Of a stretch of 64,000 nucleotides of DNA, positions 23,332-30,887 are shown piece by piece. Position 1 is the first letter of the stretch; every line of letters begins with the position of its first letter. The notes under the pieces were generated by a model. It was not told the DNA's origin. It ran no database searches and saw only the letters and a list, made by a program, of their open reading frames with translations. The stretch is from Algisphaera sp039180025 (GTDB lineage: Bacteria > Planctomycetota > Phycisphaerae > Phycisphaerales > Phycisphaeraceae). A program made the position numbers and the translations under genes. The stretch is from contig JBCDDZ010000016.1 in NCBI GenBank assembly GCA_039180025.1, positions 1 to 64,000 on the forward strand, given 5' to 3'.

Positions 23332-23757
23332 ATGACAGATTTCCACAATGCCATCCAAGGTGCTGTCCAGACCGCCCGCAGTGTGGCGGGTACAGCGGTG
23401 GCCTACCTGCGTCGCGGCACCGACACGCCGTTGGCCGGGATCACCGCGATCCTCGGCACGACCCGATTCGAGAAGCACACGTCGTTGGGAACCGTGGTTA
23501 TGGCCCCGGCCCGCGATTTCCTGATCGCGGCCGCGGCGATGGTCGAGCCCGCCGAGATCGAGGGCGAACCGCCGGTCCCTTTCGACCCCGAGCCGGGTGA
23601 CCGTATCGCCCTGGTCCAGGGCGGCACTCGCTTCTTGTTCGAGGTAATGCCCCTGGAAGGCTCGCGCGAGTCGGAATGGCTGGACAGCACGACCGACCAG
23701 TATCGAATCCACACGCGGCTGGTGAAACGCCAGCCCGCCGGGGATCAGTGGCCGTGA
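23332..23757 (+). CDS. probable head-tail connector or head completion protein
   Basis: The product has 141 residues from ATG 23332; an earlier in-frame start would lie in the terminator. The protein is mainly beta (AVAYLRRGTDTPLAGITAILGTTRFE, GDRIALVQGGTRFLFEVMPLEG). It occupies the slot of head completion/connector genes between capsid and tail tube. Assignment rests on gene order and size; no specific family was recognised. Confidence 0.55.
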   Translation: MTDFHNAIQGAVQTARSVAGTAVAYLRRGTDTPLAGITAILGTTRFEKHTSLGTVVMAPARDFLIAAAAMVEPAEIEGEPPVPFDPEPGDRIALVQGGTRFLFEVMPLEGSRESEWLDSTTDQYRIHTRLVKRQPAGDQWP

Positions 23758-24188
23758 TCCGCAACCCCGCCGTCCAACTCGCCGAGGCCGTGGTCGCCGA
23801 CCTGAATGAGGCCGAATGGGAGTTGACGTTCGAGGCCACGCGGAGCTACCGCCCAGCCTTCGACCTTGAAGACCTGGACGAACTGCGAGTCACCGTGACC
23901 CCGGCCGCCGCGGATGCGGTGCCGATCAGCCGCGGCGAGTACGACCGGCACGTTGGCGTCCTTGTCGCGCTACAGCAGCAGGTCGGCCCGGAGGAAACCG
24001 ACCGGCTGGATGCGCTCACTGATCTGGTCCACGCGATCACCACCCACCTCGAGGACCGCCGGCTCGACGGGATGCCAACGGCTCGGTTCGAGGGGGCGGA
24101 GTCGGACCCGCTTTATCACCCGGACCTGCTAGAGAACCAGCGGGTCTTCCTCGCCCCGATCCTCGTGAAGTACCGACTCAACTACTGA
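23754..24188 (+). CDS. probable minor tail or tail-terminator protein
   Basis: The product has 144 residues from GTG 23754 (GTGA overlap); GTG 23748 is an alternative. Begins MIRNPAVQLAEAVVADLN, with 'RVTVTP' and 'YDRHVGVLVALQQQ' downstream, a pattern I associate with small phage proteins encoded just before the tail tube gene. This slot usually holds the tail terminator. Function is inferred from order. Confidence 0.5.
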   Translation: MIRNPAVQLAEAVVADLNEAEWELTFEATRSYRPAFDLEDLDELRVTVTPAAADAVPISRGEYDRHVGVLVALQQQVGPEETDRLDALTDLVHAITTHLEDRRLDGMPTARFEGAESDPLYHPDLLENQRVFLAPILVKYRLNY

Positions 24189-24210
24189 CCGCCAACTAGG
24201 GAGAAAAGAC

Positions 24211-24657
24211 ATGGCAAAACGAATGAGCCTCGACGCGGTGATGCACTTTCAGACCGCGCTGCTGACCGACGACGATTACACCTCGGCAACCTGGACGCCG
24301 GGTCGTTGCAAGAACGTCACCCTCAATATGGAGACCGCCGAAGCCGACGTGACCGAACGCGGTTCCGAATGGGAAGAGATTCTGGAAGGCATCAAGCGTG
24401 CCTCCATCGAGGTCGAGATCGTGCACGACCCCGACAACCCGTTCTACGCTGCTCTCGTCACCGCCTGGAAGACCCGCGGCGGTATCGCTCTGGCCGCGAT
24501 GGATGGACCGATCGACACCCCACCGGCCGAGGGCTTGGCGGGCAACTTCACGGTGCTGAACATGACCCGGACGGAGCAGCTGGAAGAGGCCGTGATGTCT
24601 ACCTTCACGATCAAGCCCCGGTCGTTCGTCGACTACTGGGAACTTGCTGCAGCCTAA
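24211..24657 (+). CDS. major tail (tube) protein
   Basis: The product has 148 residues; GGGAG lies before ATG 24211. The sequence 'TWTPGRCKNVTLNMETAEADVTERGSEWEEILEGIKRASIEVEIVHDPDNPFYAALVTAW' and the end 'EEAVMSTFTIKPRSFVDYWE' fit tail tube proteins of long-tailed phages: beta sandwich with a loop against the next ring. Directly ahead of the tail chaperone genes, as expected. Confidence 0.75.
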   Translation: MAKRMSLDAVMHFQTALLTDDDYTSATWTPGRCKNVTLNMETAEADVTERGSEWEEILEGIKRASIEVEIVHDPDNPFYAALVTAWKTRGGIALAAMDGPIDTPPAEGLAGNFTVLNMTRTEQLEEAVMSTFTIKPRSFVDYWELAAA

Positions 24658-24670
24658 GGAGGCTTGACCC

Positions 24671-25165
24671 GTGAAAACCTTCAACGACACCACCGGTCGG
24701 CAGTGGAACGTGTCCATGAATGTCTCGGCGCTAAAGCGCGTCCGCGACCTCCTGGACATCGACCTGATGCAGCTGCCGGTGTTCGACCAGAAGCAGCCCG
24801 AAACGGGGCTGCTGTACCGGCTGGGCAACGACCCAGTCGAGCTCGTCAACGTGCTGTTCGCCCTGGTCAAGCCCCAGGCCGACGCCGCAGGAGTCTCCGA
24901 CGAAGCCTTCGGCGAAGCCCTGGGCGGGGACGCCCTCGGCGAAGCGACCGAAGCCTTCATGGCGGAGGTGGTGGGTTTTTTCCCCAGGGGCGTCCGGGAC
25001 GCCCTGTTGACGGTGATGGAAAAAGCCAAGACGGTCGAGGGGATGATGCTGGATCAGCTGGCGACGGCGATCAACGACCCGGCACTGGACGAGGCGATCA
25101 AAGAAGCGGCTGGGATTGCGTCTGGCGATGCGGGGGCATCCTCGGGGTCGACCCCGGCCCGCTGA
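24671..25165 (+). CDS. tail assembly chaperone (G-like)
   Basis: The product has 164 residues. 'MKTFNDTTGRQWNVSMNVSALKRVRDLLDIDLMQL' is typical of chaperones encoded between tail tube and tape measure. The C-terminus (GIASGDAGASSGSTPAR) is low-complexity and runs past the point where the overlapping -1 frame starts to code. In lambda, gene G is extended into T by a -1 frameshift, and the same layout is seen here. The chaperone coats the tape measure during tail building. Confidence 0.75.
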   Translation: MKTFNDTTGRQWNVSMNVSALKRVRDLLDIDLMQLPVFDQKQPETGLLYRLGNDPVELVNVLFALVKPQADAAGVSDEAFGEALGGDALGEATEAFMAEVVGFFPRGVRDALLTVMEKAKTVEGMMLDQLATAINDPALDEAIKEAAGIASGDAGASSGSTPAR

Positions 25166-25410
25166 CGCTGCGGGAGCTGGTCGCCATGACCGAGGCCCGG
25201 CTCGACTCCGAGGAACGCCGGGAATGGAACCGGCTCAGCCACCTGCTCGCCACGATCGCTAGTGCGTTCAGCGAAGACCAGGTGAAGCCGGCCGAATGCG
25301 ACCCGTTCAAACAGCGGGCGTCGTCGGTGTCAGGCGATAAGGAACACGTATCGGTTCTTAAAGACCTGTTCGGAAAAGGAGGGAAAGATGGCGAAACTCG
25401 CAACGGTTAA
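25133..25410 (+). CDS. tail assembly chaperone extension (T-like), reached by -1 frameshift or own start
   Basis: In the -1 frame relative to the previous gene, coding-like sequence runs from about 25135 to the stop at 25408-25410: GVDPGPLTLRELVAMTEARLD...WNRLSHLLATIASAFSED. 'LTLRELVAM.EAR' is typical of T-type chaperones. A run of five G at 25132-25136 is a possible slip point but not an ideal slippery heptamer. An internal ATG at 25186 would give a separate 74-residue protein instead. The end overlaps the next gene. Confidence 0.6.
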
Positions 25411-25879
25411 GTTCTCGCAATTCTTCACCGACCGATCCGGCAAGGTGCTTCAAGAAATCGACCGGGCCAAGCGCCGGACCTACTCGAAGGCCGGCTCTTT
25501 CGTCATGACGACGGCTCGCCGGTCGATCCGCACCCGCAAGTCGTTATCCCGTCCGGGCGCTCCACCGTCCTCGCACGACGGCTCGCTGCGGCGGGGGATT
25601 TTCTTCGGCTACGACCGACCCCGCGACTCGGTGGTCATCGGCCCGCGGGCCGAGTGGTCCAAGCGTCTGCCGGGTGGCAAAACACAACCTGAGGTGCTGG
25701 AGTTCGGTGGCACCGTCGCCGGCCGCGGCCGGTTGGTCAAGACCGGCTCGGGCCGAGGCAAGAAGTGGGAACGCGCCAAGCGGACGCTGAGGTACGCCGC
25801 CCGTCCGTTCATGGGGCCGGCGCTCGAGAAAGAGGCCCCAAACTTCCCGGAGCTGTGGGCCGACGCGGTGAGGGGGTGA
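25388..25879 (+). CDS. minor tail/virion morphogenesis protein (HK97 gp10-like)
   Basis: The product has 163 residues, basic. It begins within the T-like frame (overlap 23 bp) with GGAGGG before ATG 25388. Features are a helical N-terminus (KVLQEIDRAKRRTYSKAGSFVMTTARRSI), 'SRPGAPPSSHDGSLRRGIFFGYD', 'VVIGPRAEW' and 'RPFMGPALEKEAPNFPELW'. This plan matches small tail-completion proteins of the gp10/virion morphogenesis type. In many phages that gene lies earlier, before the tube gene, so the place is slightly unusual. Confidence 0.6.
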   Translation: MAKLATVKFSQFFTDRSGKVLQEIDRAKRRTYSKAGSFVMTTARRSIRTRKSLSRPGAPPSSHDGSLRRGIFFGYDRPRDSVVIGPRAEWSKRLPGGKTQPEVLEFGGTVAGRGRLVKTGSGRGKKWERAKRTLRYAARPFMGPALEKEAPNFPELWADAVRG

Positions 25880-25882
25880 CGT

Positions 25883-28210
25883 ATGGCTGGAACAGGCGGC
25901 ATCAAGGCCGGACAAGCCTTCGTCGAACTATATCTCAAGAACAACGTCCCTCGTGGTCTGAAACGAGCCCAGCGACAGATTAAGGGCTTCGGTGCGGGCC
26001 TCGCCGGGATCGGCGGGGCGATCACCGCGCCCGCGTCGTTGGCCGCCGGCCCGTTGGCCTTCGCCGTCAAGACCTACGCCGACTTTGAACAACAGATGGC
26101 CAACGTCTCGACCATGGTCGGCGACCAGTCGGGCCTGATGGACACCTACCGTGCCGGCGTCCGCCGCATGGCGGTCGAGACGGGGGAAGGCACGGACACG
26201 CTCGCCGCCGGCCTCTACGACATCCTGTCGGCCAGCGTGCCGCCGACCCAGGCGCTCGAGGTGCTGGGCGTCGCGGCCCGGTCCGCCAAGGCGGGCCTCA
26301 CGGATACCGGCACGTCCGCCGACGCCATCACGACGATCCTGAATGCCTACGGCGTGGAGGCGAATCGGGCCGGCGATGTTTCCGACCTGCTGTTCAGCAT
26401 CGTGAAGCGCGGTAAGACCACCTTCGGTCAGTTGGCCCCCGTGGTGGGCAACGTCGCCACCACCGCGGCCGCCGCCGGCGTCCCGCTGGAAGAACTCGGG
26501 GCCATGATCGCCAACCTGACCCGCAACGGCATCAAGACCGAGGAGGCGGTCACTGCAACCAACGCGGTCATCGCGTCCTTCCTCAAGCCGTCGGCTGAGG
26601 CCGCAGACACCGCTCGGTCGCTGGGCTTCGAGATGTCCGCTGCCACCCTGCAATCCGAGGGCTTGGCCGGCGTGTTCGAGAAGCTCGAAGGCCTCGACCC
26701 CGAGACGTTGTCGAAGCTGTTCCCCAACGTCCGCGCCCTCAAGGGCGTCCTGCCCGCCATCGCCTCGATGGAGTCGTTCGGTGAAGACCTCGACGCGATG
26801 GGCGACCGCGCCGGTGCCACCGAGGAGGCGTACCGCAAGATGGCCCGGACCATGGCCACGCAGTTCGCCCGCGCCAAGCAGGCGGCGTTGATCGCCCTGA
26901 GTCAGATCGGCGAAGCCGTGGCCGAACCCGTTGGCCGGGCCGTGTCTGGCTTCGTGCGGATCAGCAAGGCCGTCGCCGACTTCGTGTCGAAGAACAAGCC
27001 GCTGGTGCTGGGGGTAGCGAAAGGTATCGCCCTAGTGACGGCGCTCGGCGTCGTCATTGGTGCCGTGGGCGTGGGCTTCATGCTGCTGGGGTCTGCCGTC
27101 GGCGGGTTGGCGACGGTCCTCGGTATCGTGGGCACCGGCCTGTCAGCCGTCCTGGGTCTGCTCGGCGCGATCGCCTCGCCCATCGGCCTGGTCATCGCCG
27201 CGGTGGTAGGCCTCGGCTCCGCGTGGCTGACGATGAGCGGGGCCGGGTCGAAAGCCCTGGGCTGGCTGCTCGAGCGCTTCCACCAGTTCCGAGTCGGCGT
27301 CGGCCAAGTGCTGTCCGGTATTGGGCAGGCGCTGGCCGGCGGGGACATCGCCCTGGCGGCGCGGGTCCTGTGGGTCTATCTGAGGACGCAGTGGCTGTCG
27401 GGCGTTACCGCGCTCGAGGGCATCTGGCTCGGGATGAAGGACACGCTGCTGCGATCGTGGGTGTCGCTGCAGACGGGCCTCGCGTCGTTCTTCCTCAAGA
27501 CCTGGGCGGGCATCCGGTCGGCGTGGATCAACGTGACCGCCTTCCTCGAACGGCTCTGGCTCAACCTGACCAACGGCATCCGCAATATCTGGGACAGCAC
27601 CGTCGGCTTTGTCACCGACGCGTTCCTCAAAATGCGTGGACTGCTTGACGAAGATTTCGACGCCGAGGCCGCCGTCACGATCCGCCGCGAGGAGGCCGAC
27701 GCCGACCGCCGCCGAAGGGACGAAACCCGCGACGCGGCCCTGGCCGCATCCGATGCCGAACGCGACCGGCAGCTGGCCGTCGTGGGGCGAGAGGAACGCG
27801 ACGGCCTCGACCAACTCGACCGTCAGGCCGTGGCCCGGAACGCAGAGCGTAGGAGCCGCTACGAGGCCCGCTACGACGAAGCAGCCGCCGACCTAGCAGC
27901 AGCCCGGCAGGAGTACGACGACGCCCTGGTGGAGGCCAAAGTCGCCGGCGAACGGGCTAGGATCGACGGGGGCGGACCCGATCAGGCCGAGAACGGTCTG
28001 CAGGAGCTGGCGGCCAAACTCCAGGAAGGCCTCGACGCCGCGGTGAACGTGACCAAAGAGACGGTCACCGCAGGCACCTTCAACCCCGCCGCGATCCTCT
28101 CTCTGCAGGGAACGTCGCCGTATGAGCAGCGGACGGCCGAGGCCGCCGAGGAAACCGCCCGCAACACCAAGAGACTACTGACGGAGGGACGCGCCAACGT
28201 CGCGTTGTGA
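25883..28210 (+). CDS. tail tape measure protein (TP901 type)
   Basis: The product has 775 residues and is the largest of the tail genes. The TP901 core lies at about 60-240 ('TYADFEQQMANVSTMVGD', 'MAVETGEGTDTLAAGLYDILSASV', 'FGQLAPVVGNVATTAAAAGVPLEELGAMIANLTRNG'). A hydrophobic, glycine-rich stretch follows at about 373-450 (membrane-spanning candidates), then a long charged coiled coil (REEADADRRRRDETRDAALAASDAERDRQ). Its length sets tail length; about 775 residues suggests a siphovirus-like tail of moderate length, by the usual rule of thumb. Confidence 0.9.
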   Translation: MAGTGGIKAGQAFVELYLKNNVPRGLKRAQRQIKGFGAGLAGIGGAITAPASLAAGPLAFAVKTYADFEQQMANVSTMVGDQSGLMDTYRAGVRRMAVETGEGTDTLAAGLYDILSASVPPTQALEVLGVAARSAKAGLTDTGTSADAITTILNAYGVEANRAGDVSDLLFSIVKRGKTTFGQLAPVVGNVATTAAAAGVPLEELGAMIANLTRNGIKTEEAVTATNAVIASFLKPSAEAADTARSLGFEMSAATLQSEGLAGVFEKLEGLDPETLSKLFPNVRALKGVLPAIASMESFGEDLDAMGDRAGATEEAYRKMARTMATQFARAKQAALIALSQIGEAVAEPVGRAVSGFVRISKAVADFVSKNKPLVLGVAKGIALVTALGVVIGAVGVGFMLLGSAVGGLATVLGIVGTGLSAVLGLLGAIASPIGLVIAAVVGLGSAWLTMSGAGSKALGWLLERFHQFRVGVGQVLSGIGQALAGGDIALAARVLWVYLRTQWLSGVTALEGIWLGMKDTLLRSWVSLQTGLASFFLKTWAGIRSAWINVTAFLERLWLNLTNGIRNIWDSTVGFVTDAFLKMRGLLDEDFDAEAAVTIRREEADADRRRRDETRDAALAASDAERDRQLAVVGREERDGLDQLDRQAVARNAERRSRYEARYDEAAADLAAARQEYDDALVEAKVAGERARIDGGGPDQAENGLQELAAKLQEGLDAAVNVTKETVTAGTFNPAAILSLQGTSPYEQRTAEAAEETARNTKRLLTEGRANVAL

Positions 28211-28213
28211 TTC

Positions 28214-29053
28214 ATGTCCATCGAGATCATTGAGCAACCCGGCCGGTCACTCTCTGGCGAGACATACGAACGCCGCTACCTCGTCACCGGCACCATGTCC
28301 GACACCGACGCCCGGAAAGCGGTGCTGAGCGAGGCGCCTGCGACCTACGGTTCGCTGCGCCGCGACGACGCACGGGTGGAGGAACTGCGCGGCCGCGTGG
28401 GTCACTGGCTGGCCGAGGTGACCTACATCAGCCTAAATATCGCCGAGCCGGAAACCGGCGACCAGTGGTTTAGCATGTCCACTCGCGTGGAAACGACCCG
28501 CGTGACCCGGTCGCGCGATACGGTCGGCACCTTCGCCCCGGCCGGTGAGACCTCCGCCAACTACGACCGGCTCATCGGCGTCTCGCCCGGCGGGGACGTC
28601 GAAGGCGTGGACGTTCAGGTGCCGGTGTATTCATTCACCGTCGAGAAACACCAAGCCCCGAGCGTCGGGGCCGACTCGAACTACATCCGCGACATCACCC
28701 AACTACTGGCCCGCGTCAACGACAGCCCCTTCTCCGTCCGCACCGCCATGGATGACACCGGCTCCTCGATCGTGTTCGAGCCGCACGAGGTTCTGCTGAT
28801 CGGCGCGTCCGCGGGCCGGCGTGGAAACCAGCCTTGGGAATTCAGGTTTGAGTTCGCCGCCTCGCCCAACCTCCGCGACCTCGATGTTGACGCCATCGCC
28901 GGGATCACCAAGCGGGGCTGGGATTACCTCTGGTTGAGGTACGAGCAGTACGCCGACGATGAACACAAAGTCATGCTCCGTAAGCCGGTCGCCGCCTATG
29001 TTGAGCAGGTCTATCAGGAGGGCGACTTCTCGAGATTAAGGATCGCTGGCTGA
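28214..29053 (+). CDS. putative distal tail/baseplate protein
   Basis: Not recognised by family. The product has 279 residues, mostly beta-strand-like (ERRYLVTGTMSDTDARKAVLSE, AEVTYISLNIAEPETGDQWFSMSTRVETTRVTRS, QPWEFRFEFAASPNLRDLDVD). It follows the tape measure by 3 bp, where distal tail proteins are encoded, and its stop overlaps the next start. A tail-tip role is inferred from place. Confidence 0.5.
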   Translation: MSIEIIEQPGRSLSGETYERRYLVTGTMSDTDARKAVLSEAPATYGSLRRDDARVEELRGRVGHWLAEVTYISLNIAEPETGDQWFSMSTRVETTRVTRSRDTVGTFAPAGETSANYDRLIGVSPGGDVEGVDVQVPVYSFTVEKHQAPSVGADSNYIRDITQLLARVNDSPFSVRTAMDDTGSSIVFEPHEVLLIGASAGRRGNQPWEFRFEFAASPNLRDLDVDAIAGITKRGWDYLWLRYEQYADDEHKVMLRKPVAAYVEQVYQEGDFSRLRIAG

Positions 29054-30024
29054 TGCCTGAACCCAACCGATTACGCCGCGGCGATGCGCCGCAGTTCCCA
29101 GCCGAGGAATGGAACCGCATCCGCCGGGCCGCCTCGGATTACTACACCGGCCTCGGCCGATCCGGAGGCGGCGCGATCCAGCAGGACATGACGCCCGACG
29201 TGGTGCCGGTGCGCAACGACACGGGCGAACCGTTGGACCGCCTCACGATCGTCGGGCTGGACGGCCCGGTGTTTGAGCCGGACCCGGACGACCCGCGGGG
29301 GGAGCGGGGCTTCCTGGAGACTATCGCGTTCCGTGGCGTGAAGCCGACGGCCGAACACTTCGGCCGCATCGCCATCCTGCTGGACCCGGCCGACGCCGGT
29401 CTGCCCGCCGCCGGCGACGAGCCGAGCGAGGGTCGGTTCAGCCGCGGGCTGGTGTCGGGGCTGATCCAGGTGAAGCTCAAGCTGATCGACGAGAAGCACC
29501 AGTGGTGCGACCCACCCCACGAAGAAACCGCCTACCTCGAGTCTCGGCCGCAGGGTGCCGCGGAAATCGTGTACCGCGAGCCGGATGAACACGAGGACGA
29601 CGACGGGCTGCGGTGGGCGTTGGTGCGGCTCACCCCGCCCGAGCCTTGGGTCCGCCAGATCGCGTCGCAGTGGGCGTCCCAGATCGGCAACTTGGTCGCC
29701 GACTACCGGGGTATCCCGCCGGAGCAGCGGGCCGACCAGACGATCCCCGTCTCGCAGCTCCACTTCCACGACGACGCGCAGGCACCCATCGCCTGGAACA
29801 ACGTGCAGGCCGCCGCCTTTCGCAACGCCTACTTGGGCGAACGTATGCCCATCCCGCTGACGGCCAGCGAGGGTTACAACCAGCACGGTCACACCTCGCA
29901 GTTCGACGGCGGGTTCATTTCGGGGATGGGTCCTCATGACCACCGGGACAACTTCAACGGAGGGTATGCCTGGGCGGTTTACCATCCCGGAACTTCTGTC
30001 CCACAGATGCCCTGGGCCATCTAA
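29053..30024 (+). CDS. putative tail-tip or receptor-contact protein
   Basis: Not recognised. The product has 323 residues. The N-terminus (LRRGDAPQFPAEEWNRIRRAASDYY) may attach it to the tail. A beta-rich middle (VVPVRNDTGEPLDRLTIVGLDGPVFEPD) is followed by a Gly/Asn/His-rich C-terminus (SEGYNQHGHTSQFDGGFISGMGPHDHRDNFNGGYAW), which resembles tail-fibre-type ends. Four-base overlap with the previous gene. Role inferred from order and composition. Confidence 0.5.
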   Translation: MPEPNRLRRGDAPQFPAEEWNRIRRAASDYYTGLGRSGGGAIQQDMTPDVVPVRNDTGEPLDRLTIVGLDGPVFEPDPDDPRGERGFLETIAFRGVKPTAEHFGRIAILLDPADAGLPAAGDEPSEGRFSRGLVSGLIQVKLKLIDEKHQWCDPPHEETAYLESRPQGAAEIVYREPDEHEDDDGLRWALVRLTPPEPWVRQIASQWASQIGNLVADYRGIPPEQRADQTIPVSQLHFHDDAQAPIAWNNVQAAAFRNAYLGERMPIPLTASEGYNQHGHTSQFDGGFISGMGPHDHRDNFNGGYAWAVYHPGTSVPQMPWAI

Positions 30025-30026
30025 TC

Positions 30027-30224
30027 ATGACCAACTTCCAAACAAAAGATCTCCTCGCCAAACTCCGTCAGATCACCGCCGGCGTCGACCTGGGCAACAC
30101 CGACATGCGGGCCGCCGCCCGGCAGATCGAGACGCTCATGGCCAACGAGGGAGCCGAACCCGGCGAGGTCGTGCTGTGGCTATTCCGCCGCTTGATGCGG
30201 GCGGGTGATTCGCCGAAGGAATAG
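30027..30224 (+). CDS. hypothetical protein, 65 aa
   Basis: Not recognised. A short helical protein (FQTKDLLAKLRQITAGVDLGNTDMRAAARQIETLMANEG) encoded 2 bp after the previous gene and 2 bp before the next, so part of the late operon. No membrane segment, so not an obvious holin. Confidence 0.5.
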   Translation: MTNFQTKDLLAKLRQITAGVDLGNTDMRAAARQIETLMANEGAEPGEVVLWLFRRLMRAGDSPKE

Positions 30225-30226
30225 CT

Positions 30227-30880
30227 ATGACCCCACTGCTCACCACCGACGAAGTAAAGCCGTATTTCTCAAGCGGGACCGTGGTCCTGACATCCGGCCG
30301 GGGCCAGCCCATCATGGCCGGCCCGGTCCCGTATGACATCGAGTGGCACCCGCTGATCCCCTTCTTCCTCGTTATGGGCAAGCTCGTCTATTGCCGCCGC
30401 ATGACCCTGCCCGATCACCCGGACGAAGAGCAGGACTACCGCGACTCGTATCGGCAGTGGCTGTCCAGCTACGCCGACCAGATTGTGAAGGGCGACGCCA
30501 AGGACTACGCTCACCACGTCAGCGAGACCCGCGGCATCCAGCTGGTCATCGAACGGGTCGTCGGCCGGCTCCAGACCATGGCCGAGGCGATGGACGAGCA
30601 GATGCGGTCGATGCTGGAAGGACAGGTGGCGGTTGACCTGTACCTCGACCCCGCCGATCCGCTGCCCGAGCGGGTCGATCAGCTGATCGGCTACATGGCC
30701 TCAAACGGCATCACGCTGCAGGACCGCGACCGCGGGTTCCACCACTATCTGATGCAGGCGTTCCAGACCAGCGACGGGCTGCCCGCCGTGTTCCCGGTCG
30801 ACGGTAACGCGAACGTGCTGGACGCCTGGATCACGAGCCGCGTCATCCCGGTTCCACCGTTCGGCCAGCCAGCGTCGTAA
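30227..30880 (+). CDS. hypothetical late-operon protein, 217 aa
   Basis: Not recognised. Begins with beta-like sequence (LTTDEVKPYFSSGTVVLTSGRGQPIMAGPVPYDIEW), has one moderately hydrophobic stretch (HPLIPFFLVMGKLVYC) and a helical middle (QLVIERVVGRLQTMAEAMDEQMRSML). It is the last plus-strand gene of the late block and converges on the helicase-nuclease gene 7 bp away. A lysis role cannot be excluded but no endolysin motif is seen. Confidence 0.45.
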   Translation: MTPLLTTDEVKPYFSSGTVVLTSGRGQPIMAGPVPYDIEWHPLIPFFLVMGKLVYCRRMTLPDHPDEEQDYRDSYRQWLSSYADQIVKGDAKDYAHHVSETRGIQLVIERVVGRLQTMAEAMDEQMRSMLEGQVAVDLYLDPADPLPERVDQLIGYMASNGITLQDRDRGFHHYLMQAFQTSDGLPAVFPVDGNANVLDAWITSRVIPVPPFGQPAS

Positions 30881-30887
30881 GTGGAAG

